DNA of 52,663 nucleotides from Gammaproteobacteria bacterium (GTDB lineage Bacteria > Pseudomonadota > Gammaproteobacteria > Steroidobacterales > PWYM01), in contig RECU01000070.1 in assembly GCA_007693855.1 (NCBI GenBank), forward strand, positions 1 to 52,663, written 5' to 3'. Both the position numbers and the translations under genes were made by a program. The notes beneath the pieces are model-generated. The model was not told the DNA's origin, did not search any database, and was given only the letters and a program-made list of their open reading frames with translations. Every line of letters starts with the position of its first letter. The first letter of the stretch is position 1. Below, piece by piece: positions 25,912 through 35,534 of the stretch.

Positions 25912-28464
25912 TCAGAACAGAATGGAATCGTCGAACTCCTCGCGCCGCTCGCCGGGGGCATCACCATTGCGCGCCTCCTCGTTCGCCGGCACCCGACCGA
26001 GTTCGAACACCTCCAGCATGCTGCCCGGCGTACCGGCGGCGGTGATCAGCCCGGTTGTCGGGGAAATGCGCGCCTCGATCAGGCCGGGCGGGCGCTCCGG
26101 TCGAGCCGGCGGTGTACCGGCCAGTCCGGGCGCCATGAAATAATTCCACATCGGCAAGGCGGTACGCCCACCCTCCTCTCTCACACCGAGCGAGCGTTCC
26201 TGGTCGAAGCCGACCCAGGCGGTCGCGACCAGCCGTCCGTTGTAGCCTGCGAACCAGGCATCACGCCGGTCATTGGAGGTGCCGGTCTTGCCGACGATAT
26301 CGTCCCGGCCGACGTCACGGCGGGCCCGCTGACCCGTACCGCGCCGGATCACGTCGGCCATCATGTCGCCGACGATCCAGGCATTTTGCGGCGAGATCAC
26401 GCGCTCCGCCTGGTGGTGTACCGGGCGGCCCGCGCTGTCCACACCATCAAGTGCGGTGAGCTGGATCAGCCCCGAATGGCCCTCGGGCAGCGGCAGAGGG
26501 CTCAGCCCGAGGTCCACCGGGTTACGCGGATCGGGCAGCGTGACGACATCCTCGAAACGTACTCCGGGCGGGCGCCGCGGCTCACCCTCGATGCAGCTGA
26601 AACAGTCGGCGACGGCGGGGTCGGCCAGGTAGATCAGGTTGCCAGCGCCGTCTTCGATACGTTCGATCAGGTAGGGCTCGATCCGAAATCCGCCGTTGGC
26701 GAAGACTGCATAGCCTGCCGTCATCTCCAGTGGCGTGATCGCGCCTGCGCCCAGTGCCAGGGTTGGGTTACGTGGTAATGCGGCATCGGACAGGCCAAAA
26801 CCCTGCAAATGACTGACCGTGTTCCCGACACCGGTGCCCAGCAGCACCCGCACGGAGACGAGGTTCAGGGAGCGCACCAACGCCTCGCGGATGCGCGTGG
26901 GTCCGTTCCACTGCCGCGAGTAGTTCTCCGGACGCCAGGCCTGTTCGAGTTCGCTGCTCTCGAACACCAGCGGCGCGTCATTGACGATACTCGCCGCGGT
27001 GTAGCCATGTTCCAGCGCTGCCGAGAACACGAACGGCTTGAAGGCCGACCCCGGCTGCCGACGTGCCTGGGTGACCCGGTTGAACTTGCTCACGAAATAA
27101 TCAAAGCCGCCGACCAGCGACGTGATGGCCCCATCCACCGGGTCCATGGCCACGAGCGCGCCCTGGACCTCCGGCAACTGCGCCAGCGCCCAGCTGCCGT
27201 CAGCCAGTTCCACCAGATAGACGATATCGCCTTCGGCAACGATGTCTGTGGCGACTCGTGGCGCAGCCCCCAGTTGGTCAGGACCGAGGTGTGGCCGGGC
27301 CCAGGACAGACCACCCCAGCCCACCGTCACCGCTTCGCCGCGGCGGCGCAGAAACACCGAGATCTGCTGCTCTTCGACATCGGTGACCAGGCCGACGCGC
27401 AGCATGGCGGGCTCGGGGAAGTCGGCCAGCGCGGCATGCATGAACTCATGGGGCGGGGTGGCGTCCTCATCGGCGCGCTCGAAGCGCGCCAGCGGCCCGC
27501 GCCAGCCGTGGCGTCGATCGTATTCCAGCAGCGCCTGGCGCAGCGCACGGTTGGCGGCGTTCTGCAGCCCGCTGTCGACCGTGGTGACTACCCGGAAGCC
27601 GTTCTCGTAGACCTCCTGGCCAAAGCGCTCGAGCATCTCGATCCGAACCATCTCCGCCACGTAGGGTGCTTCGAGCTCAAGTCGGGGGCCGTGGAGGCGG
27701 GAGAGCATCGGGTAGTGTCTCGCCTCATCGTGCTGCGCCTGGTCGATGAACCCGACTTCGAGCATGCGCCGCAATACGTAACTCCGCCGTATCTCCGCCG
27801 CCTGGGGATTACGGACCGGGTTGTATGCCGAGGGCGCCTGGGGCAGCCCGGCGATGGTCGCGATCTCCGCAAGGTTGAGCTCCGCGAGAGATTTGCCGAA
27901 AAACACCTGTGCGGCGGCCGAGACGCCATAGGCCCGCTGACCGAGAAAGATCTTGTTGAGATAAATCTCGAGGATTTCGTCCTTGGTCAGCAGCTCCTCT
28001 ATCCGCCGCGCGAGAAACAGCTCCCGGGTCTTGCGTACGATCGTCTGCTCCGGGGTCAGGAACGTGATCTTGGCCAGCTGCTGGGTAATGGTGCTGCCGC
28101 CGCCGCGGCTGACTGTCCCGGTGGTTGCCCAACCGATCGCCGCACGGGTCATGCCCTGGAGATCGAAGCCCGGATGGGAAAAGAAGCGCTCATCCTCCGC
28201 TGCCAGGAAGGCCTGGATCAGCGCAGGAGGCAGCTCGTCCAAGGTGACAGGGTCGCGACGCCGCTCGCCCATCTGTGCGATCAGGCGCCCGTCGCGGCTG
28301 TAGATCGACAGTGGCACCTGCAGCCGCAGCTCGCGCAGCTCACGGACGTCCGGGAGGCCAGGCAGCAGGTAATGATAGGCGCCGACCACAATGGCAGAGG
28401 CACTGACCAGCAGGGCCAACACGGTGCACGTTAGTGCCAGCGGAATCGCAAGATAAGACTTCAT
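25912..28464 (-). CDS. ponA: Penicillin-binding protein 1A (bifunctional class A PBP)
   Basis: Encodes 850 aa. An N-terminal membrane anchor (residues 5-34) is followed by a GT51 glycosyltransferase domain ('AAEDERFFSHPGFD', 'RGGGSTITQQLAK', 'LNKIFLGQRAYGV'). An OB-like insert and then a transpeptidase domain follow, with SxxK 'GSAFKPF', SxN 'RSLNLV' and KTGT 'VGKTGTSND'. It polymerises and cross-links peptidoglycan in the periplasm. It is divergent from the pilMNOPQ operon, the standard gammaproteobacterial arrangement. No good Shine-Dalgarno sequence is seen before its ATG. Confidence 0.97.
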   Translation of the reverse strand: MKSYLAIPLALTCTVLALLVSASAIVVGAYHYLLPGLPDVRELRELRLQVPLSIYSRDGRLIAQMGERRRDPVTLDELPPALIQAFLAAEDERFFSHPGFDLQGMTRAAIGWATTGTVSRGGGSTITQQLAKITFLTPEQTIVRKTRELFLARRIEELLTKDEILEIYLNKIFLGQRAYGVSAAAQVFFGKSLAELNLAEIATIAGLPQAPSAYNPVRNPQAAEIRRSYVLRRMLEVGFIDQAQHDEARHYPMLSRLHGPRLELEAPYVAEMVRIEMLERFGQEVYENGFRVVTTVDSGLQNAANRALRQALLEYDRRHGWRGPLARFERADEDATPPHEFMHAALADFPEPAMLRVGLVTDVEEQQISVFLRRRGEAVTVGWGGLSWARPHLGPDQLGAAPRVATDIVAEGDIVYLVELADGSWALAQLPEVQGALVAMDPVDGAITSLVGGFDYFVSKFNRVTQARRQPGSAFKPFVFSAALEHGYTAASIVNDAPLVFESSELEQAWRPENYSRQWNGPTRIREALVRSLNLVSVRVLLGTGVGNTVSHLQGFGLSDAALPRNPTLALGAGAITPLEMTAGYAVFANGGFRIEPYLIERIEDGAGNLIYLADPAVADCFSCIEGEPRRPPGVRFEDVVTLPDPRNPVDLGLSPLPLPEGHSGLIQLTALDGVDSAGRPVHHQAERVISPQNAWIVGDMMADVIRRGTGQRARRDVGRDDIVGKTGTSNDRRDAWFAGYNGRLVATAWVGFDQERSLGVREEGGRTALPMWNYFMAPGLAGTPPARPERPPGLIEARISPTTGLITAAGTPGSMLEVFELGRVPANEEARNGDAPGERREEFDDSILF

Positions 28465-28852
28465 GAGAGAAAAGGCCGTTAAGTCCTTGCTTCAGTTAAC
28501 GTCGGTCGGCATAGTAGCGCGAGTGTCTGGTGACTGCACAGCATCCGATCGGTCAATGGGCAGCGCGTGTCAGCGCTTGCCTGCCCGGAATCACGGCGCC
28601 CAGTCCAACAGACCTCTCAGAATCGGAAATGTTTTGTCGGCACGGGGGTTGCCGCAACTTTTTTGCTACGCAGTTGGCAGTTTCCAACGAAGGCACTCGT
28701 CATTATAGGCCACGGTGTTGGGGTGTCGGCACGTACTGGCGACGCGTACACACGCCGGGAACTGCAGACGCAGGTCAGGATTTATAGTTAAATCGCGAGT
28801 GGGGTCCCGCACCCGTCGGTCAGCACAAGACTCTCTGGGAAAAGGAAAAACC
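28465..28852. other. 388-base divergent intergenic region, ponA/pilM
   Basis: No credible coding sequence on either strand. A weak hairpin (CGGCA 28638-28642 / TGCCG 28650-28654) followed by TTTTTT at 28659-28664 could end a short plus-strand transcript. A -10-like TATAGT (28783-28788) precedes pilM without a convincing -35. It presumably holds the promoters of ponA and pilM. Confidence 0.6.
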
Positions 28853-29914
28853 GTGTTCCTGAGGCGCCAGAAAAAGCCCTTGATTGGACTTGACATAACC
28901 ACCTCGTCGATCAAGCTCATCGAGCTTGTCGAGGCGGGCAAGGGTTTTCGCGTCGAAGCATACGCGGCCTACCCCACCCCGGTGAATGCCATCAATGAGA
29001 AGGTGATTGTCGACAGCGACGCCGTCGGCCAGGCCATCGCTCAGGCCGTCAAGCGCTCCGGCAGTCGCAATCGGGAGGTGGCGATCGCCATTTCCGGCGA
29101 TGCCGCGATCACCAAGATCATCCAGATGCCGGCGAACCTCTCCGAAGCGGAGATGGAAGGCCAGGTCGAACTGCAGGCGGACCAGTACATCCCCTTCCCG
29201 ATGGAAGAGGTCAGCTTCGACTACGAGGTGGTCGGCGTGTCGGCCAAGGACCCAGGCTCGCTGGATGTGCTGCTGGTCGCCACCCGCACGGAGAATGTTG
29301 ATCAGCGCGTCGCTGCGGTCGAGGCTGCAGGGCTTACGGCTCGCCTGGTGGACGTTGAGGCCTTCGCTCTGGAGAACGCCTGTCGGCTGCTCAGCCACCA
29401 GATGCCGGACAGTGGCACCGACCGCCAGGTCGCGGTGGTGGACTTCGGCGCGAGCACCACCACTTTCAGCGTCCTGCAGGACCTGCGCGTCATCTATACC
29501 CGCGATTTCGCCTTTGGCGGCCAGCAGCTCACCGAAGAGATCATGCGGACTTACGGACTCTCGCTTGAGGACGCCGGCCGTGCCAAGAAGGAAGGTGGCC
29601 TCCCGAGTAACTATGGCCCTGAAGTTCTCGATGCCTTCATTGACGATATGACCCAGCAGGTCAGTCGCAGCTTGCAGTTTTTCCTGGCGTCCGGCAGCGG
29701 GCGCGAACAACCCGACCAGATTCTCGTGTGCGGCGGGTGTGCCAACATCCCCGGCGTCGCCGACGTGATCGCCAGCCGCGTGGGTATCCCCACCGAGATC
29801 GGTGATCCGCTTGGCCAGATGAAAATCGGTTCCCGGCCGAAGACGCAGAACGTGAAGAAGGATTCCACAGCCCTGCTGATCGCCTGCGGGCTGGCGCTGA
29901 GGAGCTTCGACTGA
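28853..29914 (+). CDS. pilM: Type IV pilus assembly protein PilM
   Basis: Encodes 353 aa from a GTG preceded by AAGGA. It is a cytoplasmic actin-like ATPase that binds the PilN N-terminus and links the inner-membrane alignment complex to the motor. Actin-fold phosphate loops are visible in 'PLIGLDITTSSIKLIEL' and 'VAVVDFGASTTTFSVLQD', with 'ILVCGGCANIPGV' near the end. It is the first gene of the canonical pilMNOPQ operon. Confidence 0.96.
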   Translation: MFLRRQKKPLIGLDITTSSIKLIELVEAGKGFRVEAYAAYPTPVNAINEKVIVDSDAVGQAIAQAVKRSGSRNREVAIAISGDAAITKIIQMPANLSEAEMEGQVELQADQYIPFPMEEVSFDYEVVGVSAKDPGSLDVLLVATRTENVDQRVAAVEAAGLTARLVDVEAFALENACRLLSHQMPDSGTDRQVAVVDFGASTTTFSVLQDLRVIYTRDFAFGGQQLTEEIMRTYGLSLEDAGRAKKEGGLPSNYGPEVLDAFIDDMTQQVSRSLQFFLASGSGREQPDQILVCGGCANIPGVADVIASRVGIPTEIGDPLGQMKIGSRPKTQNVKKDSTALLIACGLALRSFD

Positions 29915-29915
29915 C

Positions 29916-30476
29916 ATGCCCCGCATCAATCTACTTCCCTGGCGCGAAGAGCTGCGCAAACGCAGACAACGCGACTTCGGTATTGCCGCCGGTGTCGCCG
30001 TTGTCCTTGGTGTGGCGGTTGTGTTCGGTTGCATCCGGGTCTGGGATGCCCGCATCAATCACCAGAATCAGCTCAACCAGCGGCTGACCGCGGAAATCAC
30101 GGTGCTGCGCCGCCAGATCGATGAAATCGCCGGGCTCGAGGCACAGAAACAGCGCCTCATCGCGCGCATGGAAATCATCGAACAACTCCAGCGCAGCCGT
30201 CCGGAGGTCGTCCACCTGTTTGACGAGCTCGCCGATCGCCTGCCGGATGGCGTTTATTTCACCCAAGTCAGGCAGACCGGCAACCGCATAGAGCTGCGCG
30301 GCATCGCCCAGTCCAGCACCCGCGTCTCGGCGCTCATGCGCCAACTCGACGCCTCCCCATGGCTCACCAATCCTGGCCTGTCGGTGGTCGAGACCCGCCA
30401 GGACGGGGCAACCAGAACCGCGCAGTTCACGGTGTTCGTCAACCAGGTTTCGGCCGACGAGCGCGAGGAGGGCTGA
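29916..30476 (+). CDS. pilN: Type IV pilus assembly protein PilN
   Basis: Encodes 186 aa. The N-terminal 'MPRINLLPWREE' is the PilM-binding motif (INLLPWR). A single membrane helix (about residues 22-40), a coiled coil ('QLNQRLTAEITVLRRQIDEIAGLEAQKQRL') and a periplasmic ferredoxin-like domain follow. It pairs with PilO to form the alignment complex between the inner membrane and PilP-PilQ. Confidence 0.96.
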   Translation: MPRINLLPWREELRKRRQRDFGIAAGVAVVLGVAVVFGCIRVWDARINHQNQLNQRLTAEITVLRRQIDEIAGLEAQKQRLIARMEIIEQLQRSRPEVVHLFDELADRLPDGVYFTQVRQTGNRIELRGIAQSSTRVSALMRQLDASPWLTNPGLSVVETRQDGATRTAQFTVFVNQVSADEREEG

Positions 30477-30478
30477 CC

Positions 30479-31084
30479 ATGAACGATCTGCTGCAGCAAC
30501 TCCGGGCGCTCGACGTCAACGATATCGGCCGCTGGCCGTTCGTGTTCCGGGCCGCGGTCATCGTGATTCTGCTGGTGGCGGTGATCGCCGGCGGCTTTTA
30601 CATGTTCATTGTCAACGACCGTGCGGGAATTCTCGAGCGGGCTGAGGGCGAGGAGCGCCAGCTGCGCGCCCGCTTCGAACAGGCTCAGCGCCAGGCAGCG
30701 AATCTCGATGCCTACCGGGCCCAGTTCGACGAAATGGAGCGCAGCTTCGGCACCATGCTGCGTCAGCTGCCCAGCCAGACCGAGGTGCCGAACCTGCTGG
30801 TCGACATTTCCCAGACCGGCCTGGCGGCCGGACTCGAGGAGCGCCTGTTCCAGCCCAGTCCGGAAGTGCAGCGTGACTTCTACGCGGAATTGCCGATCCG
30901 GATCCGGCTGGTGGGCAGCTATCACGAGATGGGCGAATTCGTCAGCGGGATCGCGGCGCTGCCCCGCATCGTCACCCTGCATGACATCCAGATCACGCAG
31001 GAGGGCGATCGCAGCCCGACGGGCCGGCTGGTGCTCGATGTGACCGCGAAGACCTATCGCTATCTCGACGAGGAGGGCGCATGA
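30479..31084 (+). CDS. pilO: Type IV pilus assembly protein PilO
   Basis: Encodes 201 aa. A short cytoplasmic end, one membrane helix (about residues 21-43), a coiled coil rich in Arg/Glu/Gln and a C-terminal ferredoxin-like domain ('AELPIRIRLVGSYHEMGEFVSGIAALPRIVTLHDI'). It dimerises with PilN. It starts 2 bases after pilN and overlaps pilP as ATGA. Confidence 0.96.
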   Translation: MNDLLQQLRALDVNDIGRWPFVFRAAVIVILLVAVIAGGFYMFIVNDRAGILERAEGEERQLRARFEQAQRQAANLDAYRAQFDEMERSFGTMLRQLPSQTEVPNLLVDISQTGLAAGLEERLFQPSPEVQRDFYAELPIRIRLVGSYHEMGEFVSGIAALPRIVTLHDIQITQEGDRSPTGRLVLDVTAKTYRYLDEEGA

Positions 31085-31617
31085 GCCTGTCGCGCCGAAA
31101 TCCCCAGGTCGGGTTGCTGGCGCTCGCCGCCACGACGCTGCTCCTTGGCAGCGGCTGCAGCAACCGCATGGATGACCTCGAAGCCTATATCGATCAGGTC
31201 AAAGCCCGGCCGGGTGGTCGGATCGAACCGCTGCCCGAAGTCCGGCCAGCCCCCAGCCACGTCTACACAGCCGGCCGCGACGGGCTGCGTTCGCCCTTCA
31301 TTCCGGATACGCGGGTGGCGGCACGACCGGGCGGGGTGGACGCGCCTGACCGGGACCGGCCCCGCCAGTATCTCGAGCAGTTTCCCCTCGACACCATGCG
31401 CATGGTGGGAACGCTTGATCTGCAAAACCAGATGTTCGCCCTCGTCCAGACGAGTGACGGCCTGGTGCATCGCGTCGCCCCTGGAAACTACCTCGGACAG
31501 AGCGATGGTCGCATCACGTCCATCTCCGAGTCCGAGATCCGCCTGACCGAAATCGTCGCCGACGGGCTTGGCGGCTACATGGAGCGGCCGGCCGCGCTGG
31601 CACTGAGTGAGAACTGA
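31081..31617 (+). CDS. pilP: Type IV pilus lipoprotein PilP
   Basis: Encodes 178 aa. Its signal peptide ends in a lipobox at 'LLGSGC', followed by 'SNRMDDLEAYIDQVKARPGGRIEPLP', the segment that binds PilN/PilO. The C-terminal beta domain ('LDTMRMVGTLDLQNQMFALVQTSDGLVHRVAPGNYLG') contacts the PilQ secretin. It is placed between pilO and pilQ, as expected. Confidence 0.96.
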   Translation: MSLSRRNPQVGLLALAATTLLLGSGCSNRMDDLEAYIDQVKARPGGRIEPLPEVRPAPSHVYTAGRDGLRSPFIPDTRVAARPGGVDAPDRDRPRQYLEQFPLDTMRMVGTLDLQNQMFALVQTSDGLVHRVAPGNYLGQSDGRITSISESEIRLTEIVADGLGGYMERPAALALSEN

Positions 31618-31661
31618 AACCGCCGGGGCGCCGCCCCGGACGTCGATTGGGAGTAAACGGG

Positions 31662-33839
31662 ATGATCTGTGAACGCAAGCCGCAGGTGTTGGCACGTACG
31701 CCGGGCCTCGGCGCCCTCGCGCAGCTTGCCGCGGTCGCGCTGCTGGCACTCGGCATCACGGCAACGGCCACCGCTGCCGAACGCGCGCTGCAGGACATCG
31801 ACGTGCAGACGCTGCCGGGAAACCGCCTGGAACTGCGGTTGACGCTCGATGGCGCGGCCCCCGAGCCCCTGGCTTTTACGATCGACTCCCCGGCGCGTAT
31901 CGCCCTCGATCTGCCTGATACTTCGCTGGCCTTGCCGAATCGGCGCCGCGACATCAACGTCGGGCCGCTGAACACCATCCTCGCAGCCGAGGCCGACGGG
32001 CGCACGCGCGTGGTGTTGAACCTCGACGCCATGGTCCCCTATCAGACACGGGTCAGTGGCAATACCATCCTCGTGACCCTGGGCAGTGATGCCGGTCAGG
32101 TGCCGGCGGCGGCGTTCCCGGCAGCCGCCGAGACACCGCGTCAATCCGAACCCGTGCGCGCCGCTCGAAGCGTCCAGGACATCGATTTCCGCCGCAGTAC
32201 GGAGGGCGCCGGACGTATCGAAGTCCGCCTGTCCGACCCGAATACCACCGTGGATGTGCGCGAAGAAGGCGGCCGAATCGTCGTCTCGTTCCGGGACACC
32301 GTGCTCCCCGCCGAACTCATGCGCCGGCTAGACGTGGTCGATTTTGCCACCCCGGTCACGACCGTCGACGCGCTGCGCGCTGACCGCGATACCCGCATGG
32401 TGATCGCGGCGAGCGGAGACTGGGAGCATCTGGCCTTCCAGTCCGACACCCTGTTCACCGTCGAAGTCTCCGAGGTTGTGCGGCGTGAAGAGCCGCGCAG
32501 TCCCTTCGATGAGGACAAGACCTATTCCGGGGAGCGGCTGACGCTGAACTTCCAGGATATCGAGGTTCGCGCCGTCCTTCAGCTGCTCGCTGACATTTCC
32601 GGTCTGAACATGGTGGTCGCGGACAGCGTCACCGGCAGCGTCACGCTGCGCCTGCAGAACGTGCCCTGGGACCAGGCGCTGGATATCGTGATGGCGACCC
32701 GTGGCCTGGATAGCCGGCGCAATGGCGACGTGCTGCTGATCGCGCCGGCCGCCGAGATTGCGGCCCGCGAGCGCGCAGAGCTTGCCTCGCGCGCGGAAAT
32801 CCAGCAGCTCGAGCCGCTGCGCTCGGAGTTTCTGCAGGTGAATTACGCCAAGGCTTCCGATCTCGGCCGGCTGATTGCCGGTGAGGGCCGCACGCGCAGT
32901 TTCCTCTCCGAGCGTGGCAGCGTCGCGATCGACGAGCGCACCAACACCCTGCTGCTCAATGACACGGTATCCCGGTTGGCGGACATCCGCCGCCTGGTGA
33001 CCACCCTGGATATCCCGGTGCGCCAGGTCCTGATCGAGTCGCGCATCGTGATCGTCAGCGACGATTTCAACCGCGAGCTCGGCACCCGGCTGGGTGTGAC
33101 ACAGGTAGGCGAGCGCGGTGGCAGCGGCCTGGTGTCGGTCACAGGCACCAGTGCAGGTTCTGCAGCCATTGTCGATTCGGCTTTGGGCAATCGGGTCAGC
33201 ACTGGCCAACCGTTCCCCGTGCAGGTCGGATCGATAGACCAGCGCTACAACGTCAATCTGCCTGTGGGTAATCCAGCAGGCTCTATTGCGCTGGCCTTCC
33301 TCGGGGCGGATACCCTGATTGACCTGGAACTCACGGCCCTGCAGGCCGAAGGGCGCGCAGAAGTGGTTTCCACGCCCAGGGTCATCGTGTCGAATCAGCG
33401 AGAGGCGCGTATCGAGCAGGGTGTCGAAATCCCGTTCCAGGAATCCTCGGCCAGCGGCGCTACGGCCACCCAGTTCAAGAAGGCCGTGCTGAGTCTGACG
33501 GTGACTCCGCAAATCACCCCGGACAATCGGATCATTATGGATCTCAACGTCAGCAAGGATAATGTCGGCGAAGTGGTGCCCAGCGCGACGGGTGGTTTCG
33601 TGCCGAGTATCGATACCCGGCAGATCTCCACCCAGGTGCTGGTCAACGACGGCGAGACGGTGGTGCTCGGGGGCATCTTTGAAACCGAGCGGCGCGAGTT
33701 CTCCAGCAAGGTACCGCTGCTCGGCGATATCCCGGTCCTCGGCTACTTTTTCCGCTCGACCCAGAATGTTTCGAACAAGGCCGAGCTGCTGATCTTCGTC
33801 ACACCGAGGATCCTGCGTGAGGGCGCGACAATCAATTGA
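31662..33839 (+). CDS. pilQ: Type IV pilus secretin PilQ
   Basis: Encodes 725 aa, the outer-membrane channel for the pilus fibre and for DNA uptake. Order: signal peptide ending near 'ATA|AER', two AMIN peptidoglycan-binding domains, an N0/STN domain ('LNFQDIEVRAVLQLLADISGLNMVV'), secretin N1 ('VNYAKASDLGRLI') and the secretin barrel ('STPRVIVSNQREARIEQG', 'LTVTPQITPDNRIIMDLNV', 'VLGGIF'). The ATG at 31662 has GGGAG 8 bases upstream; a TTG at 31647 is less likely. Confidence 0.97.
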   Translation: MICERKPQVLARTPGLGALAQLAAVALLALGITATATAAERALQDIDVQTLPGNRLELRLTLDGAAPEPLAFTIDSPARIALDLPDTSLALPNRRRDINVGPLNTILAAEADGRTRVVLNLDAMVPYQTRVSGNTILVTLGSDAGQVPAAAFPAAAETPRQSEPVRAARSVQDIDFRRSTEGAGRIEVRLSDPNTTVDVREEGGRIVVSFRDTVLPAELMRRLDVVDFATPVTTVDALRADRDTRMVIAASGDWEHLAFQSDTLFTVEVSEVVRREEPRSPFDEDKTYSGERLTLNFQDIEVRAVLQLLADISGLNMVVADSVTGSVTLRLQNVPWDQALDIVMATRGLDSRRNGDVLLIAPAAEIAARERAELASRAEIQQLEPLRSEFLQVNYAKASDLGRLIAGEGRTRSFLSERGSVAIDERTNTLLLNDTVSRLADIRRLVTTLDIPVRQVLIESRIVIVSDDFNRELGTRLGVTQVGERGGSGLVSVTGTSAGSAAIVDSALGNRVSTGQPFPVQVGSIDQRYNVNLPVGNPAGSIALAFLGADTLIDLELTALQAEGRAEVVSTPRVIVSNQREARIEQGVEIPFQESSASGATATQFKKAVLSLTVTPQITPDNRIIMDLNVSKDNVGEVVPSATGGFVPSIDTRQISTQVLVNDGETVVLGGIFETERREFSSKVPLLGDIPVLGYFFRSTQNVSNKAELLIFVTPRILREGATIN

Positions 33840-34363
33840 CCCGTCAAAATCTTTTCCTCGTCGGGCCCATGGGCTCGGGCAAGTCGGCGGTCGGCCGTCA
33901 GCTTGCCCGTAGCCTGGGGCTTGAATTCCATGACAGCGATGACGCCATCGAGCAGCGCACTGGGGTGGATATCCCCTTCATCTTCGAGAAGGAAGGTGAA
34001 GCGGGTTTCCGGCGGCGCGAGGAGGAGATGATCGGCGAGTTGGCGGCGCTGGACGATATCGTCCTGGCTACCGGCGGGGGTGCCATCCTGTCGGCCGAGA
34101 ATCGCCGGGTGCTTGCGGCGCGTGGAACGGTGATCTACCTGGCCGCCACGATCGATCAGCAGGTCGCACGCACCCGGCACGGACGTGAGCGGCCATTGTT
34201 GACGGGCAGGGACTCGCGTGAAGTCCTGGCCAGCCTGATGGGCGAGCGCGAGCCGTTGTATCGCGAGATTGCCGATCTCGTGATCGAGACCGATGGCCGC
34301 AAGGTCCCGGCGGTATGCCGCGAAATCATCGAGCGGCTCGATCGCCTGGCCGGATCGTCATAA
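33836..34363 (+). CDS. aroK: Shikimate kinase
   Basis: Encodes 175 aa. It phosphorylates shikimate at O3. Walker A 'GPMGSGKSAVG' (about residues 10-20), shikimate-binding 'FHDSDDAIE', 'GEAGFRRREEE' and 'ATGGGAIL' are present. The start is a TTG overlapping the pilQ stop (TTGA), so it depends on translational coupling to the pilus operon; no other start fits the family N-terminus. Confidence 0.95.
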   Translation: MTRQNLFLVGPMGSGKSAVGRQLARSLGLEFHDSDDAIEQRTGVDIPFIFEKEGEAGFRRREEEMIGELAALDDIVLATGGGAILSAENRRVLAARGTVIYLAATIDQQVARTRHGRERPLLTGRDSREVLASLMGEREPLYREIADLVIETDGRKVPAVCREIIERLDRLAGSS

Positions 34364-34433
34364 CCGCGTCAAACGGCCCCGGCAGACTGCCAGGCTTGCA
34401 CTCAGCCGGACCAAGCCGCCAGAATCCATCCCC

Positions 34434-35534
34434 ATGAAAACCCCTGACGGCCTGCGCAGCCTGCGCGTCGGCCTTGGCGATCGCGCCTATCCCATCCATG
34501 TCGGCCCCGGCGTTCTGAGTCGGGCAGACCTGCTGGCCGACTGTCTGCCAGGCGGCGATGTCCTGTTGGTGAGCAATGAGACGGTCGCACCGCTTTATCT
34601 CGAGACGGCGCGGGCGACCCTGGCCGGACGTCGCGTCGAGACCCTGGTGCTGCCAGATGGCGAAGCATACAAGACCCTGGAGAGTTTCGGTCGGGTGCTC
34701 GATGCCCTCGCGAGCGGCCGCTTCCACCGGGACTGCTGCGTGGCGGCGCTCGGCGGCGGCGTGATCGGTGATCTCGCTGGGTTCGCGGCGGCGTCATACC
34801 AGCGGGGTGTGGCCCTGCTGCAGTTGCCGACCACGCTGCTCGCCCAGGTCGACTCCTCGGTGGGCGGCAAGACCGCAGTCAACCATCCTGTCGGCAAGAA
34901 CCTCATCGGCGCGTTCCATCAGCCTGTCGCCGTGCTCGCCGACACCGATACACTGGCGACCCTGCCGGCCCGGGAATATGCAGCCGGGCTGGCGGAAGTC
35001 ATCAAATATGGGCTGATCCTCGATGCCGACTTCCTCGCCTGGCTGGAGCGTCATATGCCGGCCTTGCTCGCCCGCGCACCAGGCCCCGTGGCCGAGGCGA
35101 TCGCCCGCAGCTGCGACCTCAAGGCCCGGGTGGTGGCTGAGGACGAGCGCGAACACGGCCGTCGCGCGCTGCTGAATCTCGGCCACACCTTCGGGCATGC
35201 CATCGAGGCGCTGGCAGGCTACGGCGAGTGGTTGCATGGCGAGGCCGTCGCCGTCGGCATGGTGATGGCGGCGGAAACCTCTCACCGGCTCGGCTGGATT
35301 GCTGCCGCCGACCTCGCGCGTGTGCGCAGCCTGGTGTCTGCCGCGGGCCTGCCCGTCGCGGCGCCGGATTTTGCGCCAGAGGCGATGCTCACCGCGATGG
35401 GGATGGACAAGAAAGTCATCGGCGGGCGGCTGCGCCTGGTGCTGCTCAGGACGCTCGGCGATGCCGTCGTCTCCGCCGATGTCCCGCGGGAGCTGCTGCT
35501 CGGAGTCCTCAGTGATGTCCGTCGTGCCAGCTGA
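34434..35534 (+). CDS. aroB: 3-dehydroquinate synthase
   Basis: Encodes 366 aa. This NAD- and metal-dependent enzyme closes DAHP to dehydroquinate, the second step of the shikimate pathway. Key segments are 'LVSNETVAPLY', 'DGEAYKTLES', 'ALGGGVIGDLAGFAAASYQRG', 'QLPTTLLAQVDSSVGGKTAVNH', 'EVIKYGLI' and the metal-binding 'NLGHTFGHAIE' and 'LHGEAVAVGM'. It lies 70 bases after aroK and overlaps dgt by 20 bases. Confidence 0.98.
   Translation: MKTPDGLRSLRVGLGDRAYPIHVGPGVLSRADLLADCLPGGDVLLVSNETVAPLYLETARATLAGRRVETLVLPDGEAYKTLESFGRVLDALASGRFHRDCCVAALGGGVIGDLAGFAAASYQRGVALLQLPTTLLAQVDSSVGGKTAVNHPVGKNLIGAFHQPVAVLADTDTLATLPAREYAAGLAEVIKYGLILDADFLAWLERHMPALLARAPGPVAEAIARSCDLKARVVAEDEREHGRRALLNLGHTFGHAIEALAGYGEWLHGEAVAVGMVMAAETSHRLGWIAAADLARVRSLVSAAGLPVAAPDFAPEAMLTAMGMDKKVIGGRLRLVLLRTLGDAVVSADVPRELLLGVLSDVRRAS

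Noticed and set aside
28463-28791. Short plus-strand open frames of 74-85 codons between ponA and pilM
   Set aside because: There is no Shine-Dalgarno sequence, no recognisable protein features, and several frames overlap each other.
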